Assembly (NCBI GenBank): GCA_012522765.1
Contig: JAAYJW010000434.1
Coordinates: 1-33,124 of the forward strand
Length of the DNA stretch: 33,124 nt
Direction of reading: 5' to 3'
DNA from: a candidate division WS1 bacterium
Lineage (GTDB): Bacteria; Armatimonadota; Zipacnadia; Zipacnadales; UBA5352
Within the stretch, counting starts at the first letter, position 1. Every line of letters begins with the position of its first letter. This document shows positions 8,119 to 15,942 of this stretch, piece after piece. The position numbers were made by a program, and so were the translations under genes. The notes under the pieces were generated by a model. The model did not search any database. It saw nothing but the letters and a program-made list of their open reading frames with translations, and was not told the DNA's origin.

Positions 8119-9626
8119 GGCTCGATCTCCGCCGCCATCGCTTCCGACGGATAGTCGAGGCGCAGCAGGGGGATACGATGCACTCCGAGTCGTTCTACGT
8201 GAGACGCGATCTCCTGCAGGATCTCCGGGGCCGGACTGTCGCCCGGGTTGCGCGGGATCAACCACATCCGTCCGCTCTCTGGCCAGACGCGCATTGCTTC
8301 CGCTGTGATAGCCCCGCGATCCGTTATCTCACGCGACAGGCCCACCACCGGAAGCGGGCCTCGGTAGTAGCGCCGCACGAGGTCGGGGATCCACCGATCG
8401 TCAATCGCCAGTATCACGTCGCCCTGTCTTCCCTGCTGCTCGACGACCGCGATCACGCTCTTCCAGTCAGGGCGGTGCGTCTCCGTGTAGCAGCGCCACA
8501 CTCCGGCGACACAGAGGAAGAGGACAACAAGCCCCAGTGCGACTCCCGCCAATACGCGGCGCCGCCACAGGCCGACGATTGCCGCCCCGCATGCCACCGC
8601 CACCGGAATCATCGTCACGTTCGGGACCTTGATGCCCACCCAGAAGTTCGCGACTTCCGCCATGGCTGCCATCAGCAGCACCGGGAGCAGCAGCATCCCC
8701 AGCACCCACCAGAGTGCCCGCGGGTCACCGGCCTTCATCTCCCTGCGCCGCCACAGCCACAACACAATCACGAAGGACGCGATGGTGGTGGCCAGCGCGA
8801 GGACCCCAACCGGCGTCATTATCAGCGTGTTGCCGAACGGGCGGCCAAAGACGCCCACGATTGAGATCAACTGCGCTCGCTCGGGAAACCAGCCCGTCTC
8901 GCTCGCGGCAAGCTGATGGTTGAGGATCACGCTGATCCACGGGACGAAGCCGATGGTGGCGAGCGCTATGCCGGGCATCATCTGCAGCAGGTGCGCTCGC
9001 TGCCGCCGATCACCGGCCGCGAGGGCAAGGGCAGTAAGCACCGCGGCGGCCAGCGCCACCGCACCCCAGTAGTGGATCCACGGCAGCACCAGCGCGGTAG
9101 CCGCAAAGCCGACAGTCGCAGCACGGTCGCGGCGGCGGGAGATCCGGATCGCGAAATACCACATGAGGATGATCGCGAGGGTCAGTAGCGTGTAGCTGCG
9201 GGCCTCCTGCGAGAACAGCACGCTGGTGGGCATTGCGGCCATCGTGAACGCCGCCACGAGGCCCGTCACCGCGCCGAACAGTTGGCGGCCGACCAGGAAG
9301 ATGGCCGGAACCGCCGCTGTGCCGAGGACAACCGAAAGCGATCTCACAGCCGCGTCGGACGATCCGAACGCCCTCTGCCAGAGATGCAGCAGGAGGTAGT
9401 AGCCCGGCGGGTGCGTGTCAAGCTGCGCCGCCATCTCGACAACATCGGCAATTGTGGGTTGCGTGCTGATGATGGTGCTGACTATCTCGTCAAACCAGAG
9501 GTACTCGTCGGCCACGCTGTACGCCCTGAGACCCGCACCCAGAGCCGTCGCGATCAGCAGGAGGATGACCACGAGGCGATGCCCTGGCTCCCGCTCACTG
9601 ACCGGCTCAACGTGGCCATCACTCAT
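8115..9626 (-). CDS. GT39-like membrane glycosyltransferase (paralogue B)
   Basis: A 503-residue paralogue of the adjacent gene with the same architecture: N-terminal helix (LVVILLLIATALGAGLRAYSVA), acidic loop LWFDEIVST, HPPGYYLLLHLWQRAFGSSDAAVRSLSV, about ten further hydrophobic segments, and a C-terminal soluble domain beginning RPDWKSVIAVVEQ. The start at ATG 9626 (MSDGHVEPV) overlaps the 3' end of the upstream GT2 gene by 8 bases; the 26 residues before it in the track are not family-like. The GT2 probably makes the polyprenyl-phosphate sugar used here. The two copies differ around the acidic loop (DEGASLM versus DEIVSTI) and may use different acceptors; this is inference. Confidence 0.85.
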   Translation of the reverse strand: MSDGHVEPVSEREPGHRLVVILLLIATALGAGLRAYSVADEYLWFDEIVSTIISTQPTIADVVEMAAQLDTHPPGYYLLLHLWQRAFGSSDAAVRSLSVVLGTAAVPAIFLVGRQLFGAVTGLVAAFTMAAMPTSVLFSQEARSYTLLTLAIILMWYFAIRISRRRDRAATVGFAATALVLPWIHYWGAVALAAAVLTALALAAGDRRQRAHLLQMMPGIALATIGFVPWISVILNHQLAASETGWFPERAQLISIVGVFGRPFGNTLIMTPVGVLALATTIASFVIVLWLWRRREMKAGDPRALWWVLGMLLLPVLLMAAMAEVANFWVGIKVPNVTMIPVAVACGAAIVGLWRRRVLAGVALGLVVLFLCVAGVWRCYTETHRPDWKSVIAVVEQQGRQGDVILAIDDRWIPDLVRRYYRGPLPVVGLSREITDRGAITAEAMRVWPESGRMWLIPRNPGDSPAPEILQEIASHVERLGVHRIPLLRLDYPSEAMAAEIEP

Positions 9627-10377
9627 CCGTGTGCCGCCTCGGTCCGAATCCGACCCGCTCCCGAGCCAGCAGGCGCAGCGTCTGTGCCACGGTCCGGCGC
9701 ACATTCATCTTGCTCGCGCCAACCTTCTGATCGTACCGCAGGATCATCGGCACCTCGTCCATGATGACGTTGAGACGAGCGAAGCGCAGCAGCAGCTCAA
9801 CCTGGCAGGCAAAGCCCTGCTCGGTGATGAGATTGTCGCCCCAGAGGCGAATGGCCTCACGTACCACCGCGGCTCGGTAGGCGCGGTAGCCGCAGGTGTA
9901 GTCGCGCACTCCCGGAATCGGGAACGTGATGCGAAAGAGCACCCCCGCGCCCCAGCTCATGAACTGCCTGAAGCCGACCAGGCCCAGCACCCTTGCGCCG
10001 GGCTGATAGCGCGAGGCGATGATGATGTCGCGCCCCTCGCGGATCGACCGCACCATGCGAGGGATCAGCCCCGGCAGATGCGTGTTGTCGCCATCCATAG
10101 TGACGATGATGTCGTCATCGGCGGCTTCGGCGACTGCAGTGGTGAGGCAGGTCCGCATTGCCGCGGCGAGTCCCATGTTGCGCTCATGGGGCACGAGGGT
10201 AACCGGATAGCGTCGGGCCCTGTCTGCGATCTCGGCGGCTGTGTCGTCGGTGCTGCCGTCATCAACCACCAGTACGCGATATTCGAAATGCTCGGCCCTC
10301 ATCGCCGCGTCAATGTTGTCGAGCAACGCACCGATGGCTCCCTCTTCATTGTAGGCCGGAACTGCGAACAGCAACAT
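9619..10377 (-). CDS. DPM1-like GT2 polyprenyl-phosphate glycosyltransferase
   Basis: A 252-residue GT2 enzyme in the dolichol/polyprenyl-phosphate mannose or glucose synthase group. It has the nucleotide-sugar site VPAYNEEGAIG and VLVVDDGSTDDT (Asp39-Asp40), the DxD-type MDGDNTHLPGLIPRM, and the acceptor-side region GYRAYRAAVVREA and ITEQGFACQVELLLR, ending in QKVGASKMNVRRT. It is soluble, with no C-terminal membrane helices. I chose ATG 10377, preceded by GGGGGG-acctgtc, over the track's 10431, because similarity starts at LLFAVPAYNEE. It would load a sugar from a nucleotide donor onto a polyprenyl phosphate in the cytoplasm. Its last 8 bases overlap the GT39-like gene, matching a donor-synthase/transferase pair. 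Confidence 0.88.
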   Translation of the reverse strand: MLLFAVPAYNEEGAIGALLDNIDAAMRAEHFEYRVLVVDDGSTDDTAAEIADRARRYPVTLVPHERNMGLAAAMRTCLTTAVAEAADDDIIVTMDGDNTHLPGLIPRMVRSIREGRDIIIASRYQPGARVLGLVGFRQFMSWGAGVLFRITFPIPGVRDYTCGYRAYRAAVVREAIRLWGDNLITEQGFACQVELLLRFARLNVIMDEVPMILRYDQKVGASKMNVRRTVAQTLRLLARERVGFGPRRHTDE

Positions 10378-10423
10378 GACAGGTCCCCCCCATGATGGTG
10401 TTGGGTGGGTCAATGGTGCGAAA

Positions 10424-10789
10424 TCAGCCACGCATCATTCGTGCGGCGATGATGCTGCATGCTTCCAGTACCTCGATGCCCGCGTTTTCGAGCTTCTGCC
10501 GAAGCTCCACGCTGCCGGCGCCGGGGTTCAGATAGACCTGCGCTATCCCCTTCTCGATGATCTTGTCGGCGATCCTCATCCCCAGCGGCGGCGGGACATA
10601 CATCGTCGCCACCTGCACCTCCCCGGGGATGTCGAGAATAGTGGGATAGGCCGTCAGCCCCTCGATCTGCTCCTCACGCGGATTCACGGGATAGACCGTC
10701 CATCCGGCCTCCTGCCACGCCCGCACGGCCATATTACCGTACTTGGCCGGGTCGGCGGACGCGCCTACCACGGCGATTGTTTCTCGCAT
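10424..10789 (-). CDS. CoA-binding (YccU-like) Rossmann protein
   Basis: A 121-residue stand-alone CoA_binding_2 domain of usual length. It begins ETIAVVGASADPAKYGNMAVRAW (nucleotide/CoA loop), then VYPVNPREEQIEGLTAYPTI, MYVPPPLGMRIADKIIEKGI, VYLNPGAGS and a C-terminal ARMMRG. In this family the domain resembles the CoA-binding part of succinyl-CoA synthetases, but the cellular role is poorly defined. It is 46 bases upstream of the GT2 start on the same strand and could head that operon. It diverges from the zinc-ribbon gene. GGGAG lies about nine bases before the ATG. Confidence 0.88.
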   Translation of the reverse strand: MRETIAVVGASADPAKYGNMAVRAWQEAGWTVYPVNPREEQIEGLTAYPTILDIPGEVQVATMYVPPPLGMRIADKIIEKGIAQVYLNPGAGSVELRQKLENAGIEVLEACSIIAARMMRG

Positions 10790-10827
10790 CGCGGCTGACT
10801 CCCATTCGTGAGACGCACACCGTCGGC

Positions 10828-10856
10828 TTGACTACGACACCCGGCGGCGGTACAAT
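10828..10856 (+). promoter_or_regulatory. Sigma-70-type promoter of the zinc-ribbon gene
   Basis: TTGACT (10828-10833), a 17-base spacer and TACAAT (10851-10856) match the housekeeping consensus closely, with one mismatch in each box. Transcription would start near 10863, about 37 bases before the GTG start at 10900. It is the clearest promoter in the window. Confidence 0.7.
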
Positions 10857-10899
10857 TGAACGTGACTGCTCTCGTCGCAAACTGCCGGGAGGCGCACAG

Positions 10900-11019
10900 G
10901 TGACGTGCCCGAAATGTCGCGTGGCCATGAAAGAGCAGCGGGGCGTTCATCATGGCCAGCGCAAATTCAGATGTCCCAGGTGTGGCAAGACCCGCATGAA
11001 GCGGCACCGGGAACGCTAA
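10900..11019 (+). CDS. 39-residue basic zinc-ribbon protein
   Basis: The track shows an 80-residue ORF from 10777, but the promoter at 10828-10856 lies inside it. A strong SD, GGGAGG (10887-10892), stands seven bases before GTG 10900. The product from there is 39 residues with two CxxC knuckles (TCPKC near the start and CPRCG near residue 26) and a very basic tail (KTRMKRHRER). This pattern suggests a single zinc ribbon able to contact nucleic acid or a protein partner. A terminator overlaps its stop codon, so it forms its own transcription unit. I do not recognise a named family. It could be a small regulator or a translation/transcription accessory protein. Confidence 0.7.
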   Translation: MTCPKCRVAMKEQRGVHHGQRKFRCPRCGKTRMKRHRER

Positions 11020-11052
11020 CCGCCCGCTGCTTCGCCATCTTCGCGGGCGGTT
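11018..11052 (+). terminator. Intrinsic-type terminator of the zinc-ribbon gene
   Basis: AACCGCCCGC pairs perfectly with GCGGGCGGTT (10 bp, 15-base loop). The hairpin begins inside the TAA stop codon, and the descending arm runs into ttcctt, a short pyrimidine tract. Confidence 0.75.
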
Positions 11053-11055
11053 CCT

Positions 11056-11078
11056 TCATGAGGTCATGACAATATGAT
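11056..11078 (+). promoter_or_regulatory. Possible operator and -10 upstream of the small membrane protein
   Basis: Two copies of the palindromic hexamer TCATGA (11056-11061, 11064-11069) lie just before TATGAT (11073-11078), which resembles a -10 box. No convincing -35 is seen. The rest of the 151-base gap (11053-11203) shows nothing else I can name. Confidence 0.25.
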
Positions 11079-11203
11079 GGGCCGGACTCCGAACAGCGGA
11101 TGATCGGCCTGCCCGCCTGCAGCGGCTGCGTAGCACAACTGCCGCCGCAGATCGTCGGGACGACTGGTATCGGGTTTGTTGCTCCTGATGGGGAGACGGA
11201 TGA

Positions 11204-11461
11204 ATGAGTGCTGACGATCTGAGGCCCGAAACGCCAAAGCAGGATGGCCGCGGCTGGACTCGCACCGTGCTATTGATGGCGGTGCCGCTCATGCTCGTAT
11301 GGGCGGCCGCCTTCTGGGTGACGGGGCTGCTGTGGTGGAGCCCCCGAGAAGATGCCGTGGAGCAGTCGCCACCGCCCGCACCTCCCGCGATAGAGGCCAC
11401 AGATGCCACGACGATCGATCTTGAGCGATACACACGCGCGCGCCCGACATGGCAGCCGTGA
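11204..11461 (+). CDS. Small single-pass membrane protein, function unknown
   Basis: An 85-residue product with a charged N-terminus (SADDLRPETPKQDGRGWTR), one long hydrophobic segment (TVLLMAVPLMLVWAAAFWVTGLLWW, about 21-45), and a Pro/acid-rich tail. GGGGAG lies eight bases before the ATG. It is 45 bases upstream of the trmFO-like gene on the same strand and may be co-transcribed with it. I recognise no family. By topology it would be an inner-membrane protein with a short tail on the other side. Confidence 0.65.
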   Translation: MSADDLRPETPKQDGRGWTRTVLLMAVPLMLVWAAAFWVTGLLWWSPREDAVEQSPPPAPPAIEATDATTIDLERYTRARPTWQP

Positions 11462-11506
11462 TCGGCAGTAGACGAACTCTCGCAGCATGATTGGCAGCAG
11501 CGTTAT

Positions 11507-12802
11507 ATGAGCCTTAAGCGGATCAGTGTCATCGGCGCTGGAGTCGCAGGATGCGCCGCGGCGATATCCGCCGCGGCACGTGGCGCGGACGTGCTTCTCT
11601 ACGAGCAGCGCCCCCTCCGGTCAACACCAGTGCACACCACCGGGATACCGGCGGAACTCTGTGGCGGTGGCGACTTCGGCGCGGAGGAGACGGATCGCGC
11701 CGGTGGGCTGCTCAATGCGGAACTGCGTGAGCTTGTCCCCTCGCTGTCCTCCTGCATCGACGCCGCGCGCATGGGAGAGCACACGCTGCTGGTCGCCCGC
11801 GAGGCTTTCTCGCAGGCGGTCCGTGATCTCGTGGAAGCCTCGCCCCGGATTGAGTTGCGCGAAGAGCACGTTGCCGCACTTCCCGACGGGCCGGTGGTCA
11901 TCGCCAGCGGTCCGGCCACCTGGTCTCCGCTGGCGCGAGCGATCCATGCCGCATCGGGAGCGCCCTTCGTCTTCTCCTACTGCGGGCGCCCGCCACTGAT
12001 CGCCGCGGACAGCGTTGATCTCTCGGAAGCTCTCTTCGTGCCGCCCTACCCGGGGGCCGAGCCGACGATCTTCCTGCCGCTGAGTGATGACGAGGTGGCG
12101 GGTCTTGCACGGCTGATCGCTTCGGGGGCCAGGGACCACCCGGCGGGCCTCGAGCCGCAGATGGTCCTGGCGGATGAGCAAGTGCCCGTGGAGAGATTGG
12201 CCGCCGACGCTGATGAACTGGCCTCAACGATCCTGCGCGGGCCCCGGGGACCGCAGGTGCAGACGGAAGGGCCGGCGCTTTGTCTGGTGCCTGATGACCC
12301 CGAGCAGAGCGCATTCCACCTGCAGGGGCTTTGCACGTCGCTGACCACAGCCGCTCAGCAGAGCGCGCTTGCGGCGGTCGCGGCGCTGTCGGAGGTTCGC
12401 GTGCTGCGCCCGGGGCTGATCCATCGCACGCCATGGCTGGCCGGGCGCGAGGCGACGCTCTCGAGCCTGGAGCTCGAGCGGCTCTCTCGTGTGCTGCTGG
12501 CAGGAACGCTTACCGGCGCGTGGGGCTACCTCGAGGCGATGGCCACCGGCGCCGTCGCGGGCGTGGGTGCGGCATCTCTGGCAGACGGGCGCAGCCCATT
12601 GCCGCCGCCGCCCGATAGCATGACCGGAGCCCTCTGCTACGCCATCGCGAGGCGGGAGCCGCAGGGCGACAGCAGGATGCTGCGCGCAAACTTCGGCATG
12701 CTGCCCGAACGGCCGCAGGATGAGGGTATGTCGAAGACCGAACGCCGCAGGGGGCAGATAGAGCGGGCGCTGAACGCGATGCGCGAGTACGCCGGCCGCT
12801 GA
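11507..12802 (+). CDS. trmFO: Highly divergent TrmFO-like FAD protein
   Basis: A 431-residue protein, close to the TrmFO length of about 435-470. TrmFO uses FAD and methylene-tetrahydrofolate to make m5U54 in tRNA. It has the FAD-binding N-terminus ISVIGAGVAGCAAAISAAARGADVLLYEQRP, HTTGIPAEL, GPVVIASGP, and a C-terminal LLAGTLTGAWGYLEAMATGAVAG equivalent to the family's FAGQITGVEGYxES. Its position immediately before xerC-hslV-hslU is the canonical one. It is degraded at key sites. The ELVCSNSL region reads ELCGGGDF (Cys52 survives, shifted by one). The second conserved cysteine (GCxPxE) is Gln225 in ADEQVPVERLA. FGPMxPVGL is reduced to LRGPRGPQVQ. No strong SD precedes the ATG. It may be an altered-function homologue; the symbol is given by homology and position only. 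Confidence 0.75.
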   Translation: MSLKRISVIGAGVAGCAAAISAAARGADVLLYEQRPLRSTPVHTTGIPAELCGGGDFGAEETDRAGGLLNAELRELVPSLSSCIDAARMGEHTLLVAREAFSQAVRDLVEASPRIELREEHVAALPDGPVVIASGPATWSPLARAIHAASGAPFVFSYCGRPPLIAADSVDLSEALFVPPYPGAEPTIFLPLSDDEVAGLARLIASGARDHPAGLEPQMVLADEQVPVERLAADADELASTILRGPRGPQVQTEGPALCLVPDDPEQSAFHLQGLCTSLTTAAQQSALAAVAALSEVRVLRPGLIHRTPWLAGREATLSSLELERLSRVLLAGTLTGAWGYLEAMATGAVAGVGAASLADGRSPLPPPPDSMTGALCYAIARREPQGDSRMLRANFGMLPERPQDEGMSKTERRRGQIERALNAMREYAGR

Positions 12803-12850
12803 ACCGAGTGCTGATGTCGAACCGTCTCCGCTGCAGTGAAGGAATAGATA

Positions 12851-13825
12851 ATGCACGCCGGATGGCAGGATGACTTTCTCAGGTACCTCACCGACGTCCG
12901 CAGGCTCTCCCCGAACACAGTGGAGGCCTACGCCAATGACGTCAACCAGTTCGCCGACTACCTCGCCGCCAACTGGGGCGAGGACCGCGCGTACAACTGG
13001 TCGGCGGTGAGCTACCGCACGATCCGCGGCTTCCTCGCCGACCTTTCGCAGCGACACTACAGCCGCGCCAGCATGGGGCGCAAACTCGCCGCGCTGCGCA
13101 CATTCTTCCGCTACCTGCTCACCGAGAACGCGGTGACGCAGAACCCGGCGGCCGTCGCGCCCACTCCGCGGCAGGAGCAGCATCTGCCGGAGTATCTCTA
13201 TGCCGAAGAGGTCGAGCAGTTTCTCTCCGCCCCGGATGAGAATACCGCACTCGGCGAGCGAGACCGCGCCATCCTCGAACTGCTCTATGCCACGGGTGTG
13301 CGGGTCAGTGAGCTTGTCGCGATGGACGTGGACGCGCTTGACTTCGAGCAGCGGCAGGTCCGTGTCATCGGCAAGGGCAATCGCGAGCGCGTGGTGCTGA
13401 TGGGCGATCGTGCTATCGCTGCCCTGAGGCGCTACCTCGCGAGCGGGCGGAAAGAGCTTCTGCGCCGGGCACAATCGCCCGACGAGTCTGCCGTCTTCCT
13501 CAACAAAAGCGGCGGGCGTCTCAGCGTCCGCGGCGTGCAGCAGCGCGTTCATCGCTACGTCCTTGAAACCGCCGCGAGCAGCCGCATCACGCCACACGCG
13601 ATGCGGCATACCTTCGCCACGCACATGCTCGACGGTGGCGCGGACCTGCGTGCGATCCAGGCGCTGCTGGGCCACAAGTCGCTTAGCACCGTCGGCATCT
13701 ACACCCATCTGACAACCGAGCGAATGAAGCAGGTCTACGCGGCGGCACATCCACTGGCCGATGATGCCGGGCCGGAGGAGTCCCCGCCTGGGGGGCGAAG
13801 GCGCGTAACGGAGGATGAGCAATGA
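12851..13825 (+). CDS. xerC: Tyrosine recombinase XerC
   Basis: A 324-residue tyrosine recombinase. The N-terminal SAM-like core-binding domain (about 5-100) includes [20 protein letters not shown]. The catalytic domain has the complete set of residues: Arg151 (TGVRVSEL), Lys175 (GKGNRER), His249 and Arg252 ([11 protein letters not shown]), His275 ([10 protein letters not shown]) and Tyr284 (IYTHL). Xer recombinases resolve chromosome dimers at dif; no dif-like site was seen in the window. The C-terminal ~25 residues ([21 protein letters not shown]) extend beyond the usual end. GAAGGA lies seven bases before the ATG. Its stop overlaps the hslV start (ATGA), so the two are translationally coupled. 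XerC rather than XerD is assigned from the trmFO-xerC-hslVU order. Confidence 0.92.
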   Translation: MHAGWQDDFLRYLTDVRRLSPNTVEAYANDVNQFADYLAANWGEDRAYNWSAVSYRTIRGFLADLSQRHYSRASMGRKLAALRTFFRYLLTENAVTQNPAAVAPTPRQEQHLPEYLYAEEVEQFLSAPDENTALGERDRAILELLYATGVRVSELVAMDVDALDFEQRQVRVIGKGNRERVVLMGDRAIAALRRYLASGRKELLRRAQSPDESAVFLNKSGGRLSVRGVQQRVHRYVLETAASSRITPHAMRHTFATHMLDGGADLRAIQALLGHKSLSTVGIYTHLTTERMKQVYAAAHPLADDAGPEESPPGGRRRVTEDEQ

Positions 13826-14382
13826 CACGGTCAACAACAATCGTCGTGGTGCGCCGCGACGGTCAGACAGCGATGGCGGGCGACGGGCAGGTGAGCATTG
13901 ATGACACCATCGTCAAGGGCACGGCGCAGAAGGTGCGGCCGATGTATGATGGCGAGGTGCTCGTCGGCTATGCCGGAGCCGCCGCTGATGCCCTCGCGCT
14001 CTTCGAGCGCCTCGAGGAGAAGCTGGATGAATACAACGGGAACCTGCCACGGGCGGCGCTGGAGCTTGTGAAGCAGTGGCGCACCGACAGGGTCCTCCGC
14101 CAGCTTGAGGCGCTGCTGCTGGTGGCCGATGAGGAGCAGACCTACCTGATCTCCGGCAACGGCGACATGATCGTGCCCGACGACGCCGTGATGGCGATCG
14201 GTTCGGGTGGCAGCTATGCCCTCGCCGCTGCCAAGGCGCTCCTGCGCAATACCGAAATGTCCGCGCGCGAGATTGCCGAGAAGGCGCTGGGTATCGCCGG
14301 AGAGATCTGCGTCTTCACCAATCAGACAATTACGCTGCATGTGCTGCCGCCGGAGGAAGACGACAAGCAGGACGAGGCGTAG
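13822..14382 (+). CDS. hslV: ATP-dependent protease peptidase subunit HslV
   Basis: A 186-residue proteasome-like peptidase of the HslUV (ClpYQ) complex. Family landmarks are [92 protein letters not shown] and ICVFTNQ. The catalytic Thr (first T of TTIV) is at position 5 behind MTRS, not directly after Met as in E. coli, so a four-residue propeptide must be removed for an N-terminal Thr nucleophile. The start overlaps xerC by four bases and hslU follows after 44 bases. Confidence 0.95.
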   Translation: MTRSTTIVVVRRDGQTAMAGDGQVSIDDTIVKGTAQKVRPMYDGEVLVGYAGAAADALALFERLEEKLDEYNGNLPRAALELVKQWRTDRVLRQLEALLLVADEEQTYLISGNGDMIVPDDAVMAIGSGGSYALAAAKALLRNTEMSAREIAEKALGIAGEICVFTNQTITLHVLPPEEDDKQDEA

Positions 14383-14426
14383 GACACGCTCCGCGCACAC
14401 AGCGTTGATGACAGGAGACAATCGCG

Positions 14427-15866
14427 ATGTTCAGACCCGAAAGTGACGTCCCCAGCCTCAGCAGTGAGATGACGCCGCGCGAGATCGTGGCGGCACTCGA
14501 TCGCTTTATCGTCGGGCAGGATGACGCCAAGCGCGCGGTCGCCGTGGCGCTACGCAACCGCGTTCGGCGCCGGCACATCCCCGAAGACCTGCGCGATGAG
14601 GTGATCCAGAAGAACATCCTCATGATCGGACCGACGGGAGTGGGGAAGACCGAGATCGCCCGGCGCCTCGCGCAGCTTGCGAAGGCCCCGTTCGTAAAGG
14701 TCGAGGCAACCAAGTTCACCGAGGTCGGCTATGTCGGCCGGGACGTGGATTCGATCGTCCGCGATCTAGTGGACATCGCCTACCGCATGGTCGAGAAGGA
14801 GCATATCGGCCGCGTCCGACCGGAGGCCGAGAAGCGGGCCAACGAGCGGCTGCTCGAGGAACTGGCCGGTGGCGAACCGGAGCCCGACTTCCCGTGGATG
14901 GTCCCCGGCGGCGGTGGCCGTGAGGAGAGCGCCGAGGAGGCCTCCGCCCGCTTTGAGCGGGAGCAACGGCAGCGCGATCAGCACAACAAAGTGCTGGAGT
15001 ACACTCGACGCCGCCTCGATGCCGGTGAGCTCGAGAACGAGGAAGTCGAGGTTGAGATGGAGGAGAGCCCGTCGATGCAGAACCTGCAGATCTTCTCCCC
15101 GCAGGGCATGGAGGAGATGGGCTTCAACATGCAGGAGATGCTCGGCAACATCTTCCCCTCGCAGACCACCACGCGCCGCATGACCGTGGCCCAGGCACGC
15201 GAGATGATGATCGAGCAGGAGGCCCAGCGCCTCGTGGATGCGCAGGCGATTGCCGCGGAAGCCATTGACCGCACCGAGCAGTCCGGCATCGTCTTCCTAG
15301 ACGAGCTTGACAAGGTGGCCGGTCGCGAGTCAGGCCACGGCCCGGACGTCTCCCGCGAGGGTGTGCAGCGCGACATCCTCCCGATCATCGAGGGCTCGAC
15401 CGTGCAGACGAAGTACGGGCCCTGCGACACCTACCACATACTCTTCATCTGCGCGGGCGCCTTCCACGTATCCAGCCCGTCCGACCTCATCCCCGAACTC
15501 CAGGGCCGCCTGCCGATCCGCGTCGAACTCGACAGCCTCACCGGCGATGAGTTCCGCCGCATCCTCGTGGAGCCGGAGAACTCGCTGGTGCGGCAGTACA
15601 CGGAACTGCTCGCGACCGAGGGCGTGAGGATATCCTTCTCCGAAGAGGCGCTCGATGAGATCGCCGAACTCGCCCAGGAGGTAAACGATACCACCGAGAA
15701 CATCGGGGCGCGCAGGCTCTACACGCTGATGGAGCGCCTGCTCGAGGAGCTTTCCTTCGAGGCGCCCGAGGTCACCGGACAGACCATCGCCATAGACCTC
15801 GGATACGTGCAGTCGCAGCTCAAGGACCTCGCCGGCGACGAGGACCTGAGCCGCTACATGCTGTAA
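14427..15866 (+). CDS. hslU: HslU ATPase/unfoldase subunit
   Basis: A 479-residue AAA+ unfoldase that recognises, unfolds and feeds proteins into HslV. Walker A GPTGVGKT is at 68-75, the pore loop GYVG at 101-104 and Walker [11 protein letters not shown] near 287-296. The intermediate (I) domain of about 110-250 contains [22 protein letters not shown]. The sensor region reads [23 protein letters not shown] and [20 protein letters not shown]. The C-terminus LSRYML matches the docking tail that inserts into HslV. The I domain is Glu/Gly rich and slightly longer than average. CAGGAG precedes the ATG by nine bases. It is the last gene of the block and meets the TauE gene convergently. Confidence 0.96.
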   Translation: MFRPESDVPSLSSEMTPREIVAALDRFIVGQDDAKRAVAVALRNRVRRRHIPEDLRDEVIQKNILMIGPTGVGKTEIARRLAQLAKAPFVKVEATKFTEVGYVGRDVDSIVRDLVDIAYRMVEKEHIGRVRPEAEKRANERLLEELAGGEPEPDFPWMVPGGGGREESAEEASARFEREQRQRDQHNKVLEYTRRRLDAGELENEEVEVEMEESPSMQNLQIFSPQGMEEMGFNMQEMLGNIFPSQTTTRRMTVAQAREMMIEQEAQRLVDAQAIAAEAIDRTEQSGIVFLDELDKVAGRESGHGPDVSREGVQRDILPIIEGSTVQTKYGPCDTYHILFICAGAFHVSSPSDLIPELQGRLPIRVELDSLTGDEFRRILVEPENSLVRQYTELLATEGVRISFSEEALDEIAELAQEVNDTTENIGARRLYTLMERLLEELSFEAPEVTGQTIAIDLGYVQSQLKDLAGDEDLSRYML

Positions 15867-15942
15867 AGGCGGCACAGCGCATGAGGAGGGGTCGCACGAG
15901 GGACATCCGCGGGGTGGATCTCCCGAGTTCGACCCACTGCTC

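Noticed and set aside
10777-10899. Upstream 41 codons of the zinc-ribbon ORF as coding
   Set aside because: They contain the promoter and the SD of the GTG start at 10900, and they overlap the start of the divergent CoA-binding gene.
12851-13825. XerC as an integrase of a mobile element
   Set aside because: It sits in the conserved trmFO-xerC-hslV-hslU block, overlaps hslV, and no att repeats, tRNA or phage/IS genes are nearby.
12224-13840. 538-residue minus-strand ORF opposite trmFO-xerC
   Set aside because: It covers the complement of XerC with all its catalytic motifs; composition and lack of domains mark it as a shadow.
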